Source: Poronia punctata
Taxonomy: Eukaryota; Ascomycota; Sordariomycetes; Xylariales; Xylariaceae
Assembly: GCA_022579005.1 (NCBI GenBank)
Contig: MU401641.1
Coordinates: 1 to 64,000 of the forward strand
Direction: 5' to 3'
DNA: 64,000 nt
Shown here: piece by piece, positions 12,545 through 24,425 of the stretch
Numbering within the stretch: the first letter of the stretch is position 1
How the letters are laid out: each line of letters starts with the position of its first letter
The notes under the pieces: generated by a model
What the model was told of the DNA's origin: nothing
Databases searched by the model: none
What the model saw: the letters and a program-made list of their open reading frames with translations, nothing else
Position numbers and translations under genes: made by a program

Positions 12545-14209
12545 ATGTCGATGATACCTGTCGGCCTCTATGGCCTCGAGGTTCCGCCTCTAGGCGTCAT
12601 GGTCCCTGCTTTGCAAGAGGACAGCATGCCCGATGCCTCTGTACGTATCATCAGTCATCCGCCCTGCTTGGTCAAAATGCTTGGGCGACAAGCGATTGGC
12701 CTAGATATTGTGCCCCAGACCAGAAGAAGCTTCAGTTACTTATGCGTTGCTCTTAGTTCCGGATCACCATGGCCGCTCTCGACCCTACTGAACCACCCGA
12801 GGCCGATGAAGATGGAAATATTCCTAACATTCCCCGCTCGACTTTGAAGCTCATTCGTCGCCGTGTCTCTCCTGAGGATGAGGAAGTGGACGAGGATCTT
12901 TTAAACCGGCTTCTGGCCAATCATAACGACGACGATGAGGATTCCGATGATGACGACGATGATGAGCCTAACGGCGGCCCCAGCGATAAAGCCAAGAGCC
13001 AAAAGGCAAAGGCGGAGGCTCTCAAGAAACTGATCGCCGCGGCTAATGCAGAGGACTCGGACGAGGAGATGGACGACGATGATGCCAAGCCCAATGGCAC
13101 AAAGTCAAGCAAAAAGGGCAAAGAGCCCGCCACCTCTAGCGACGAAGATGACGATGAGAGCATATCATCCGATGATTTGGAGATCGAGGAGCTAGTTGTC
13201 TGCACATTAGACACTGAGCGGGTAGGTCTAGGTTCTGGTCTCTTTCGGCGCTTGATCGCTAACACCACTTCCAGAATTACCAACAGCCACTAGACATCAC
13301 CATTGGCCCTGACGAGCAAGTTTTCTTCATTGCCAAAGGTACGCATGCTATTCACCTCACTGGTAACTACGTCGTCGAAGCCGATGATATATCCGACTCT
13401 GAATCGGAGGGTGATGAGGACTACGACCTGCCGGCTGGCATGGAGGGCTTTGACGAGTACGAATCGGATTCCGAGGCCGACGATCTCGATGATCTCGAAG
13501 ATCCTCGTATTACGGAGATTGAGTCGGACGAGGAGGACGCGCCTAAGCTGGTTGAATCTAAGAAGGGTAAAAACAAGCGCGCCGCTGAGGAAGAAGCCGA
13601 GAGTCTGGACGATTTGATGGCAAAGGCCGAGTCGGTTGAGAAGCTTAGCAAGAAACAGCTCAAGAAGCTCAAGAACAACAAGGGCGAAGCCGTTACCAAG
13701 GAAGAAGCCAAAGCCGAGGCCAAGGAGATGCCGGCCAAGAACGATAAGAAGGTTCAATTTGCCAAAAACCTTGAGCAAGGGCCCACGGGCTCTACCGTCG
13801 TCGAAAAGACCGGCTCTCTAGGCGTCAAGGTAGTTCAAGGTGTCACCGTCGACGACCGCAAGCTTGGAACGGGCCGCGTCGTGAAGAAGGGCAACAGGGT
13901 CGAAGTTCGGTACATCGGTAAACTGACGGACGGCAAGGTCTTTGACTGTAAGCATTACCCCTCCTTACACCCTCATCGATGGCGATTATTGACCATCGTA
14001 TAGCAAACAAGAAGGGTAAGCCTTTCAGCTTCAAGGCCGGCGCTGGTGAGGTAATTAAGGGATGGGACATCGGTGTCCAAGGCATGGCGGTCGGTGGAGA
14101 ACGCCGACTGACCATTCCTGCGCATCTCGCGTACGGCAGCAAGTCTCAGCCCGGCATTCCTGGCAACAGCCAGTTGATCTTTGACATTAAGCTGCTGGCG
14201 ATTAAATAA
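12545..14209 (+). CDS. fpr4: FK506-binding nucleolar peptidyl-prolyl isomerase (Fpr4/Fpr3 type)
   Basis: This nuclear/nucleolar prolyl cis-trans isomerase and histone chaperone acts on histone tails and ribosomal chromatin in yeast. Exons 12545-12640, 12757-13221, 13275-13947 and 14004-14209 join to 479 residues, with introns of 116, 53 and 56 nt. The N-terminus ('[17 protein letters not shown]') begins the nucleoplasmin-like domain. Long Asp/Glu tracts (about 80-125 and 230-270) alternate with Lys-rich segments that can act as nuclear and nucleolar signals. The C-terminal FKBP domain (about 390-479) has 'VEVRYIGKL', '[13 protein letters not shown]' and '[12 protein letters not shown]'. The order nucleoplasmin-like, acidic/basic, FKBP is diagnostic of this subfamily. 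The start is in a good context (caccATG). Confidence 0.95.
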
Positions 14210-15386
14210 GCAGGACCATGTCGTGATTTCTGTTCCCACCGATCTGGCGCATGGCGCGTACTCATTCCTGCGTCTTTCTTCTCGACAGCAACTTATTGCT
14301 GGTCTGCGGATACCAATCTTGCTGTACTTGATCCAGTTCAGTACTGTGTTCTTCGGAACAGAGCTGGGCTTGTGGATCGTGGATGAGGCTGGACAAGGCC
14401 TGATTAAACCCATTCATTTCATGGGTCGCGCGGTATGGGGTCTCTGACCTGCGCGAGTCTGCTAGGATCCGGTCTTTGCCCTGGACATGGGGAGCAGATG
14501 TTGTTATAAGGGATGACGAGGTCTACATTGCATCAACGGCGCATCAAAAGTGGTCCCTGGGTTGGGAGAAATGATTTACCGTCTGTACGCATTTCACTCT
14601 GATGCTTTTCTTAGGTTAGATAATATATCGTGGAATCATGGAAAATTGTGACGCTCAGCATTAATCTGCCGCCGCTTTTTTTGTACTGGCGAAGTCAGAC
14701 CTCTTGTGACCAAAAATGCCCCCCTTTCCCCATTATGTGTCTGCCCTAACACCACACGGGCGAGGAAGGAACTGGGTGCCCGGCAGGTAGGTACTTACCT
14801 AAGGTAGTAGACATTATGCCTTCCTGTGGGAGCAAACAGAGGCAAGGCAAGCTATAAGCATGAAAAGGCTGTTTCCATAACTCTTACAGACGATTTTTGG
14901 CCCATCGCCAACGGAAGTTCCGATCCAGTCCATTGGGCATGTACGCCTACAGCGACCCACGCAGCCTTACTACCTTACCTACTCCTGTCTTCCCAAGTGT
15001 CGTTGTCTTGCCTTGGTCCATATCCTTAGCTGGTCTTTGACGACCGGATAGGTAAACAATTATTAGATTCTGGTGTCCATGTCAAGCCCGGGTGGCCTCT
15101 TAGTCATTTGATGAATGGCATATCTGGGCATGGTAACGGCAGGCTGGATATTATCGCGTTCTTTTGCGTTTATAATCCATAGGTAGCTTTGCCCCAGTTC
15201 TTACCGTTGTCTTTTTATCGACATTATCGACGGTATAGTTAAGAATCGACGCGTTTCACAAGACGTGACCTCGGGAACGGTGGCTGGCCAACGGTATTGT
15301 CAAACACGATCCTTGACAACGACGCTCATATCAAACACGGATAGCTTTGAGGTAGGAGAGGGATCAGACGCCAGGGCTCCGATATC
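14210..15386. other. Intergenic spacer between the FKBP and kinase genes
   Basis: No supported gene was seen. An open stretch after 14210 continues from the FKBP gene and is best read as its 3' untranslated region. The remainder holds ACCTA/TAGGTA motifs only. Confidence 0.5.
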
Positions 15387-18300
15387 ATGTCGGCAATCCG
15401 GACAATGAATAGCAGTGGTGAGTACGAGAATCCCTTCCGCAGCCCATTTCCCGTATACATACCTCGGCCTCATTGTATTCGGGCATACACGAGGTTCAGT
15501 AGCTAATTCTCTCTTCCACTCTCATAGCATCTGCCAATTCCACTAAAGAGCCGACAACATGGCCAGCCCCTTCGCCTACGCCGAGAGACCAATTCTCTGA
15601 GAGACATCGCCTCTTCGGCAAGATGTCTCTTCCTTTCCTCAAGACAACTTTCGGGGGGGCAGTCACCGTTATCCATCGTGTCAAACAAAAGTCTAGGCCT
15701 TCGGCTCTCCCGATGGAAGCGTCAGCAAACAAGCCCATGCAAGCTAGTGCACCAGCGATTCTATCCATATCCACATCGTACAGCAATACAAACTCGAGCG
15801 GAAAATCATCAGGCCCGACGATAGGAACCGGCACGACTGCGAAAACTTCTTTCGAGTCCAAGAAATCGGGCAAAAATGAGGAGACTGAAGAGAAACGACC
15901 GGCAAGCATAGTGCATCATAAGGAACCAGAGACGACACCAATCATTTCAGATTTCGCACTCGGCACGATCCAGGAAAGGATTGTGGAACCGCCCTCGCCC
16001 ACCATTTGTACCGTTGAGAAGGCTGCGGCCGCTAAGATATACCTGGAAACGTACTTCAACGAGAAGCTCAATGTCCCTTCTCCTCGTTCCCTCCGCAAAA
16101 GATATCTGGAGAGTGAACTTTATCATTGCCTCGAACTGACCCCGGCCGAGAAGGACATGCGTAGGGCTGTCTTCTACGAGCATGAGACCAACAACCTTCG
16201 CGAAAGTCGAGCCTTGGCAGCGAAGAGCATCGGTGCCATAAAGGGGCAACACAATAAACTCGTCGACAGATATGAGGTTCTCAAGGTACTTGGGAAGGGA
16301 AGCTTCGGCGTCGTCAGGCTCGTCCGCGAGAAGACCGGCGACGGTGCCCGGCCGAGTGGTCGTGCATATGCTATGAAGGTAATTCGTAAAGCAGCAATGT
16401 TGAAGACAAGCCAAGAAGGACACTTGCGCGCAGAGAGGGACTTTCTCGTTGCCTCTGAAGGTTCGAGATGGTAAGCTATACACATACAAGCCCTCACCAT
16501 TCGTCGAGTATTTCTCTTTCTCTTTCTTTTAGTAAAGGTGCTGGATGCTCATTGTGATGCCATACAGGATCGTCCCGCTTATCACGAGTTTTCAAGATAT
16601 TGCGAATCTCTACCTCGTCATGGATTACATGCCAGGGGGTGACTTTCTTGGTCTCCTCATACGCGAGAATATCCTCAGCGAGCCCGTGGCCAAATTCTAC
16701 ATTGCCGAGATGATCCTTTGCATCGAAGAAGCGCACTCGTTACGTTGCATCCATCGAGACATCAAGCCCGACAACTTTTTAATCTCGGCCAGCGGTCACC
16801 TAAAGATATCGGATTTCGGACTAGCATTTGACGGGCACTGGTCACACGACACGGGCTATTACCATACCCAGCGGTACAGTTTGCTTTATAAGCTGGGTGT
16901 ACCTGTAGAAGGCGACCGCACGGACCGAGCCGAGGGTCTCCAAGGCACGGTGAAATGGACGCAGGGGGTCACACAGGCTATGAAGAAGCACGAGCGCCAG
17001 CCGGTTATAGACGAGGCATCCCAGGCTCCCCGCGATGAGCCATTGCTCAACTGGCGCAACCGGAACAGCATTCGTAGCAGCGCTCGGTCCTGTGTAGGAA
17101 CGAGCCAGTATATGGCACCCGAGGTCATCCGCGAGGGTGAGTACGATGCAAGATGCGACTAGTAGAGCCTCGGCGTCATCTTGTATGAGTGTCTTTACGG
17201 GCACACACCATTTCTTTCCGAAGAGGGTGGGCGCCAGCAGACAAAGAGGAACATTGTGAATCATGTACAGACCTTTGCCTTCCCGCCACGCCCTGTAATA
17301 TCCAGACGGTGTTTGGATCTCATGGCCAACCTTATTTGCCCACGCGAAGAGCGTCTCTCCTCTAAACGGTACCAGACTCGAGACGCACGACCGGAACACC
17401 CGCCACTGGGGAAAGGCCGCATGCAGCAGCGGACGAGGGACCACAGGGGCCGTGCCGTGTACCCACACGATGCCGAAGACATCAAGGCGCACAAGTGGTT
17501 CCGCGACATCCCATGGGAGCAACTGCATCTAATCACACCGCCGTTTGTGCCACAGATTTCTTCCGTCGAGGACACACACTACTTTGACGAGGAAGAGCCC
17601 ATCTCTGACTGGTCCGAGTCAGCTGACGAGGACACAGACTCCGATACAGATCAAGAAGAAGATATTGAGCCGCCGCCGCCGCCGCCGGTAGGTTTGGAGG
17701 TCAACCCGCTAGCTACCTACGCAGGGGTAAATACGCCCATCCCTAGGATGCAGGCTGGTCACCCGTCGACGGTGATCCGGCGCAGCCCACAGAAGTTGGC
17801 TGCTATTCAGTTACAGCTAGCAATTTTCCCACGGAGCGCAAGGGGGATGCTCGCGCAGTTTGTAGCGACGCCCTATGACTCAAACCGCCTCAAACACATG
17901 GACAAGGAGATTGAGGCTATGGCGCTGGTGGTCGGAAACCACTATACGAATACCACCGGGCAGCCGTTCCTGGACGAGAGCCAAGAGAATGAAACTGTGG
18001 CACTGGCACAAGAGATGAAAGCATTCGTGCGTGAATTCGGCCGCCGCGAACGCAAGAGGCCCCGTGACCGCCTCCTTCGGGACCCAAGAACCAAAGCGAC
18101 TGTGCTGGAGATACGAAAGGAGACCGCTTTTCTCGGATACCAGTTCAAATGTGCCGCGGTCAAAGCTGTGCCCGATATGATGACGTTGGATGGCGCAGAC
18201 GAAGAGGTAGAAGAGGGGATAACGGTATGGGTCGCTGAGGTGAAGAAGATGGCCGAATTCGACAGCGCACATGACAATTCTCCCTGTGCAACTGCATATG

Positions 18301-18491
18301 GAACCGTGGCCATAGGGCCCGAGGGGATGGGGCTGGGTGTCGGTTGGGCAAGGTGAGTAGAAGAAGGCGAAACTGGGCTGACTGACCGAGGTGTGGATGC
18401 GGCCCGCCTTAGGACATCAAAGCTCGGAACTGGGAGTCCGGAGGTCTCGTATAGATATCTGGTCGATGTCGAGGTGATTCGGAGAGAGTAA
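15387..18491 (+). CDS. PUK1: PUK1-type AGC/NDR-like protein kinase with tandem in-frame UAG codons
   Basis: Exons 15387-15417, 15528-16470, 16568-18352 and 18413-18491 join in frame to 946 codons, with introns of 110, 97 and 60 nt. Codons 523 and 524 (17160-17165) are TAG TAG. On either side the kinase domain is intact: P-loop 'GKGSFGVV' near 266, 'AMKVIRK' near 296, 'HRDIKPDN' near 386, 'DFGLA' at 408, 'VGTSQYMAPE' near 500, then D-stop-stop-SLGVILYECLYG. The family has Asp-Trp-Trp-Ser there, so each TAG replaces a TGG. An NDR-like N-terminal extension (about 160-255) and a long acidic, Pro-rich C-terminal part complete the protein. In Fusarium graminearum, PUK1 is known to carry two adjacent UAG codons in its kinase domain that A-to-I editing converts to UGG UGG during perithecium formation. 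I infer that this is the ortholog and not a pseudogene, because about 2.8 kb of frame is otherwise undamaged. Confidence 0.88.
17146..17186 (+). promoter_or_regulatory. Predicted RNA hairpin presenting the tandem UAG codons for A-to-I editing
   Basis: Left arm 17146-17155 (atgcaagatg) pairs with 17177-17186 (catcttgtat) over 10 bp: nine Watson-Crick pairs and one G-U. The 21-nt loop holds both UAG codons, with target adenosines at 17161 and 17164, each preceded by U. Fungal A-to-I editing is known to favour U at -1 and hairpin loops. The pairing is seen in the sequence; its role is inferred. Confidence 0.6.
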
Positions 18492-18868
18492 AACCGTACA
18501 CATTAATTTGTATGGTTACAGGCTGGAAGAAAGACGCCCTTATTATCCCATTATTATTGTTTCGTCCTTGAAACTATACCCTAGTAGTCCTGTATAAAGC
18601 TGCATCACCTTAGACCTTAGTCATCACCTATTAAATAAGACCACAGACCTATGCATTTGCCATTGATACCTGAATCCCATGAGCTGAGCCACCTAAAATC
18701 TTGCCCATCAAACATTACCTTTGATTATCTCCATACATGATCATAAGTCGTGAACACGGAAATTGGCCTAATATAACTAAGCCAAAGTACATGGGGCATT
18801 AGATGCACCCGGGGGTATATGTTTTTGTACCCGGCGTCTCATCGTCGACAGCCGAGCTTTATTTCATT
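18492..18868. other. Convergent intergenic region
   Basis: These 377 bp lie between the ends of the kinase gene (+) and the sphingomyelinase-like gene (-). AT-rich stretches fit 3' untranslated regions. Nothing else was seen. Confidence 0.6.
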
Positions 18869-20897
18869 TTACCAAACCTTTCCTCCTTCAGCGCCCTGGT
18901 GGCCAAGCGTCTCGGGCGCCATACCGCTCGCCACGGCGCGCGCATTACGGAGTTCCCACTGCAGCTCCCGCAGCTTATTAAGCTCGGTCGGGTAAAAGAA
19001 TAGGGCGAGAAGCAAGGTGACGATACCGAGGGGGAAGCCCAGACTGCTGACGACGAGTAGTCCGAAGGCGCCCTTGCCTTGGGGCAGAAACCAGACGGCT
19101 ACATAGCTGGCTAGAACGACGATACACCAGAAGATGGAATTGGCCATGCTGAGGAGGCGTCGGCGGCGGGTCTGTCGGGCGTAGATGCCGATTAATTGGA
19201 CGATCTCGTCGTAAGCGGATAAAGGGAGGCGAGGTGGGGGGGCGGAATCGAGGGAGGTGAGTTGTTGGTCGAATGCTGTGCGGTCGCGGGATCCGCGGCG
19301 GTAGGATGATGCGGTGGGGGATTGGAGGTAGGTTCCTTGTTCCATCATGGCGGTTGCGCGGTCGATGTCGTTGCCGGTGTCGGCGGATGTGAAGCTGCTG
19401 CTGCGTAGGGTTGGGTGTCTGCCTCGCTTTTGTTGTTGTTGTTGTTCTTGTGGTGGTTCTTTTGTTACTATGCCCGAGTCCATGCTAGGGGTTGGGCGGG
19501 CGCGTTGGTTGGGGTTTCGGGTTACTGTTCTCGACTTTATGGGAGCGTCATCTGCAAGGGTCGGGGATGGGGCGCGGGTCGGGGAGCGGGAACGGGAACG
19601 AGATGTGGATTTCCGCCGATGCCGCCGTCGTGGCCGCGGTGGTGTCGGCGTATGGAGTACCAGTGTAGTCTCGACGGAGAAATGATTGCTGAGACTACAT
19701 CCCAACTCCGGATGACGTGCCACTAGCCCGACGCGCGCATCTTTGACAACCCAGCCTGGCGGTGCTGCTGGTGCGCTCCGGACGTCGCTGAATGTGTTAT
19801 TCGCGCTGAGGATCTCACTCAGCTCAGTCGGCCAGACATGGGGGTCGCCGCCGCGGGAAAAGAAAATGTAGTCGATGCGTCTCCCATCACCGTCGGGCGT
19901 ATCGGGCGGAATAAGCATGGGCCGTTTGCCGGAACGCAAGGCTCGCTGCTCAGATGTCGGCCAGGTCCACGTATTATACACGCTACCAGTCGTCACACCA
20001 TTATCAGCTATGTTGAACGCGGCCGTGGGGGTCTGGCGGCCGCGAACTCGTTCTAATTCATCAGATATACCCCCTAAGGAGGAATCGGGATATAATACCC
20101 TCCAAGCGTCACGGATGGGGGCATGTGTCGTTAATAACCGGTACGGAAGGGAGAATGGTGTGGCATTAAACCCAGAAAGCACAATGGCGAGGTGGCCACG
20201 CTCAGCGGCTCCCCTTGCGAGCTTTGCAACTTCCCATGATTGCGATAGCCGATGGACGGCGGTGCTGATATAGTCCCAGGACCCCTCATAGTCTGGGTGT
20301 GTCTGCCACGCTGTTAGCTGCATTTTCTCCAAACGGCCAACTCATCTAAATAACAGTTGAATGGCTCCGAGAGTGGTATTGGAATACATTTGTGTTAAAA
20401 ACTTGGACAACGTCTTCTTCATCTTCCCCGTAATGGATCCGGGCACACGCCACACCATGACCCTGGTACCAGCCGCCTCGAAACAGCTGTGTAGGCCACC
20501 CGCAGAGCGAGTAAGGGACCACTGCACACGAAACAAGATCTTGTGGTTAGCCATTTGCTGCCCGGAAAGGGGGGCTAATATGGGGGAAGAGCCAAAAAAA
20601 ATTTGGCATACTGCTACTCTCTTCGATAGGCCATCGCGATAGGATGACCAGTCCACTACCAAAGGCACCGCTGTAATAAAACTTGCCAAAAGGTAGGGTG
20701 AAGCGCGTCTCTCGCCTGATACTCAGGTAATCTTCGTATTCGAAACATTCTTGCAGAGCAACGATATGAGGTACAGGCTCAGCTGTTGCCAAGTACCGTC
20801 CTATTGCCGCTATACGCTCTTCACGGTAGGAACTCGAGTACTTCCTACCCCAGCAGTTCAGGGTTATGAGGTTGAGCTCAACGGGTCGCTCGTCCAT
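18869..20897 (-). CDS. Neutral sphingomyelinase-like membrane protein (Isc1-like fold), probably catalytically impaired
   Basis: This endonuclease/exonuclease/phosphatase-fold protein is related to fungal inositol phosphosphingolipid phospholipase C. Exons (minus strand) 20897-20612, 20521-20388 and 20317-18869 join to 622 residues, with introns of 90 and 70 nt. The start is ATG 20897 (gccATGg). Family signatures are clear: 'LNCWG', 'IVALQECFEYEDYLSIRRETRF', 'LSRWPIEESSM' and 'WEVAKLARGAAERGHL'. The C-terminus has a Ser/Arg-rich linker and two hydrophobic segments near 525-585, a usual membrane anchor. Three active-site positions differ from the family. NTH reads NTN (near 138-140), GDFN reads SGFN (near 188-191) and SDH reads SNH (near 351). 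The Mg-binding Glu of LQE and the Asn of NCWG remain. With an intact frame and intact splice sites, this looks like a pseudoenzyme or a rapidly diverging paralog. Confidence 0.8.
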
Positions 20898-22642
20898 GGC
20901 AACCGGTTTTTGAGCAATGCGATGGATACCCTCAAGATTCAAAGCCGGCCAACCAATTTTCTTGTTACATATAGAAGTAATTGTGAACCAGATGGGATCT
21001 GGGCACTTACAAAAAAGACTTCTTAATGTTTTGCTAACGAACAGAGTAGGTAGGTAGGTTAGGGTATCCTGTGATTAGGGTGACGAATATCCAGGATAAG
21101 AACTTGGTTCCTGCGCTAAGACTCCCGCTATTGAATGGGGGGGGGGGGGGGTTGCCGTTTTTTATAGTCGACCGTCACTCGGTGGCTTTTATGTATCGAC
21201 ACCTGCTGCTTTCTTTGCACATTGGCATCCAGTTGCACCAAAACGGTTTCCACGATGTCGGGACGAACCTAGCCTTGCGCAACCAAACAGGCCATCATAA
21301 AGCCACACAATCCGACAGAGACAAATAATTGTTAGACAAACATGAGGCGGGTTGAACGGGAAATGGTGGATATACAATCTCAAACATGAAAGAAAAGAAA
21401 GTGTAGCTCGCACGCGACGGGCCGAGGAGGCGTACAAGGATGTCAGGAAATCAAATAAACGATCATGTCCCCTCAAGGCATAATACCGACGTTACAATAT
21501 ATACCAGGGAATTATGTTCGTGATAAGATGAATGATGATGATGACGACGGGCCAGACCTCGCAGGCTCCGACCCCACCGACCTTGCATCATAAGTCATTA
21601 TGGGAGTTGACTGTTGAAGTTACTTGTATGTATGTGTACAAAGACCCGTGTCTGTCCCGCTTTACGCAGGGTAGGGCAGGGCAAAAGGAACGCACGGCGA
21701 CCGAGGTGTTTGTGATATAACCGCCAACTCCCGGCAGGTTCCAAGATTGCGGATGCAACCGGATGATGGGAAAAACGCATGCAATGTAACCCTCTTTTTA
21801 AGTCTTTTAAGATTGTTGAAAAGAAGGAAGGCCCGGAGATCAGACCTATTGTATCTATAGCACCTGCCTTGTATACATCTTGACAGGCTGGGTATGACAT
21901 CTCATAAGCAGAGGGACGGGAGAAAGTAGGGGAATTTGGCGGGGCTCTGCTTAATGAACAAGTGGGAACGATCAGTAGACTACCTACTTGAAAGTTTCCC
22001 ATATAGATAGAGTGCATATAAAAGTCATTATAGTATTGTATTATCGGCTAGGATATTTTCAAGTTGCTGTATGTGGAAGTAAATCCTAGCGCTCTGACAG
22101 TCTCCCTTTGTTAACAGAATGAATCACAAATGCGAAGAAATCTGCAATCTCCCCATTTCAGCCCAATCCATTTCCTGCACTCCTTTTCATAATGCTCTTC
22201 AACTGTAGATAGCCTCACAGAATGAATGCCGTAAAAGAGGTTCCTGTAATAATTACCTACCTGCACACGAGCGACGTAGACGATGTTGAGAACTTGCAGT
22301 AGCGCGTATGCATGGTCTTCTACTTTACCTATTCCATCTTTAGCGTGAAAACCAGTAGTGGGTCAGCTCGGGGGAAAGTGTGCCTCTGTACTGACTCTGA
22401 TGTACCAATCAATTACCCCATCGTAACTCCTTCTAAAAAGTTACCCAAGGCTACAAGTTACATAATTACAACATTGTTATAATAAAGGCATCATGAAACA
22501 AGTTCAGCCTTGTCAATCCCCATTAAAATACACAAAGCTGTGAATTGTTGTCGCATTATATCCTATCCAAGTGCGACGGAAAAAAAAAAGACATCCCACC
22601 TCCAAGGAAACCGAACCTTTCTCCTACCTTCCTACATACCCG
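20898..22642. other. Divergent intergenic region
   Basis: This 1.7-kb spacer separates two divergent genes and should hold both promoters. A G15 run lies at 21137-21151 and a GATGATG run near 21530. Minus-strand open stretches near 21190-21470 show no family I recognise. Confidence 0.5.
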
Positions 22643-24425
22643 ATGGCCGGCATCGAAGTCCAAATACCTGCCATCAGGCCACCGTCCAAACGCCGCAGAG
22701 TACAAGACGATAATAAAACCGATTTCCCAACGCGTTACAAAAGCACGGAAAAAGAACCAGATCTACCACTACCAGAGCCGCAGAAGAGTAGTAGTAGTAG
22801 TAGGGTACGCGTATCAGTGCGCGGGAAGAAGAAATCATCGGCAGCAGCAGAAATACGGGGGCGATCACGGAGCACTAGTAGCAGTAGTAGTAGAAGTCGA
22901 AGTCGAAGTCGAAGTCGGAGTCGGAGTCGCAGCCGAAGTCGGACAAGCAGTCGAGAGAACAGGAAACGAGAAAACGAACCATATTACTCCAGCGATCGAT
23001 CACGGCATAGTCGCTCCCCTCTAAGCTCACGGTCGAGATCGAGATCAAGATCGACATCTTCTAGATCAAGGTCAAGATCCAGATCCCGGTCCCGGTCCCG
23101 GTCCGATAGTTTGCGGTCGAGATCGCCAACATCACCATCACCGTCCCGGGAGTCCATATCCCGCTCTCCAAGAGATGATACAGATCCATTACAACAGAAC
23201 ACCGACGAACAACAGCAACAACAACAACAACAACATGAAGACTCGACGCCACCAGCGCGACAACCCGCCCGACCACATTACGTGCCCCGACTTCTCCTAG
23301 CCGGACACCAGAAACCCATATCACAAGTACGCATCTCGCCCGACGGACGATGGATAGCGTCGTCGTCCGCCGACGCCACGATACGGATATGGGAGGTGAG
23401 TACGGGACGACACATGGACACGCTGGTCGGTCATATGGCAGGGATATCGGCGGTGGCCTGGTCGCCTGATTGCAAGACACTTGCGTCGGGGTCCGACGAC
23501 AAAGCCATTCGGTTATGGGATCGCGCCACGGGTAGACCGGCGAAGATGAAACCTCTATTGGGGCATCATAATTACGTCTACTGTCTTGCCTTTTCGCCCA
23601 AGGGGAATATCCTTGCTAGCGGAAGCTACGACGAGGCAGTGTTTTTATGGGATGTTCGCGCTGGGAGATTGATGAGGAGTCTACCGGCGCATAGTGATCC
23701 GGTCAGTGGGATCGATTTCTGCCAGGACGGTACGCTGGTCGTGAGCTGTAGTACGGACGGGTTAACGTAAGTCTCTTTTTTTTCTATTCGCACCCTTGAA
23801 TACCTAACCTACCTAGCCAAAAGAGACTCAATTTGACTGACGGAAACATCGTAGACGAATATGGGATACCTCGACCGGCCAATGTCTCCGCACCCTGGTC
23901 CACGAAGACAACCCCCCGATAACATCCGTCTGTTTCGCGCCCAACGGCCGGTACGTCCTAGCCTTCAGCATGGACTCCTGTCTCCGACTATGGGACTACG
24001 TCTCGGGAACCGTCAAGAAGACGTATTCGGGCCATAAAAACCAAGGCTTCAGCATAGGCGGATGTTTCGGTTCCGTCGACGGTGAAGCAGCCTTCATCGC
24101 CGCCCCGAGCGAGGACGGCGAGATCGTCATGTGGGACGTCAGGAGTAAAGAGGTCGTCCAGCGGATCCGGAACGCGCACGACGGTGTCTGTTTCTGGGTC
24201 GATGTCTGGAATGATGTCATGGTCAGTGCTGGCCAGGACGGCAAGATTAGAGTGTATAAGCATCGCTCGCTTCTTCCAAAGACGAAAGAAGAAGAAGAAG
24301 AAGAAGAAGGAGGAGGGACGAAGCCAGATATTAATGGTGTCGTTACAACCTTGATCCCCACCAAAGGAGAAGTGGATGATGCTGGTCCTCCTATCAAAAG
24401 CGACGACGTGGAAATGGAGGGTTAA
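22643..24425 (+). CDS. swd3: WDR5/Swd3-like WD40 protein of COMPASS with an RS-rich N-terminal extension
   Basis: This is a WD40 propeller of the Set1/COMPASS histone H3K4 methyltransferase type. Exons 22643-23766 and 23855-24425 (intron 88 nt) give 564 residues. The first ATG in frame is 22643; earlier codons in the frame lack ATG. Seven WD repeats span about 219-520. WDR5-like landmarks include 'SSSADATIRIW', 'SGSYDEAVFLWDVRAG', 'LPAHSDPVSGIDF' and 'STGQCLRTLVHEDNPP'. Before the propeller lie a Ser run, a long Arg-Ser dipeptide region (about 72-170) and a Gln run (about 189-197). After it comes a Glu-rich tail with a (GAA)n repeat (24284-24309). Yeast Swd3 and animal WDR5 are only about 315-335 residues, so the N-terminal 215 residues are extra. 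RS regions usually mark splicing or nuclear-speckle proteins, so a U5 snRNP WD40 role is an alternative, though the repeats themselves look like WDR5. Confidence 0.85.

Noticed and set aside
12921..13778. Long minus-strand open frames opposite the FKBP gene (Ser- and Leu-rich)
   Set aside because: They are antisense shadows of the Asp/Glu/Lys-rich coding tracts.
17160..17165. The kinase as a pseudogene or RIP victim (TGG to TAG is a RIP-type change)
   Set aside because: RIP would scatter many changes over the gene. Here composition, frames and splice sites are normal apart from two adjacent codons at the position of a known editing site.
18803..20056. Plus-strand open frames opposite the sphingomyelinase-like gene
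   Set aside because: They are antisense shadows without family resemblance; the minus-strand model explains the region.
20342..20689. A 115-residue minus-strand frame as a separate gene
   Set aside because: Splicing in a different frame through the same bases restores the sphingomyelinase-family motifs, with matching phases.
21190..21476. A small gene on the minus strand with a hydrophobic segment
   Set aside because: Frames are broken, no splice model joins them, and no family is recognised.
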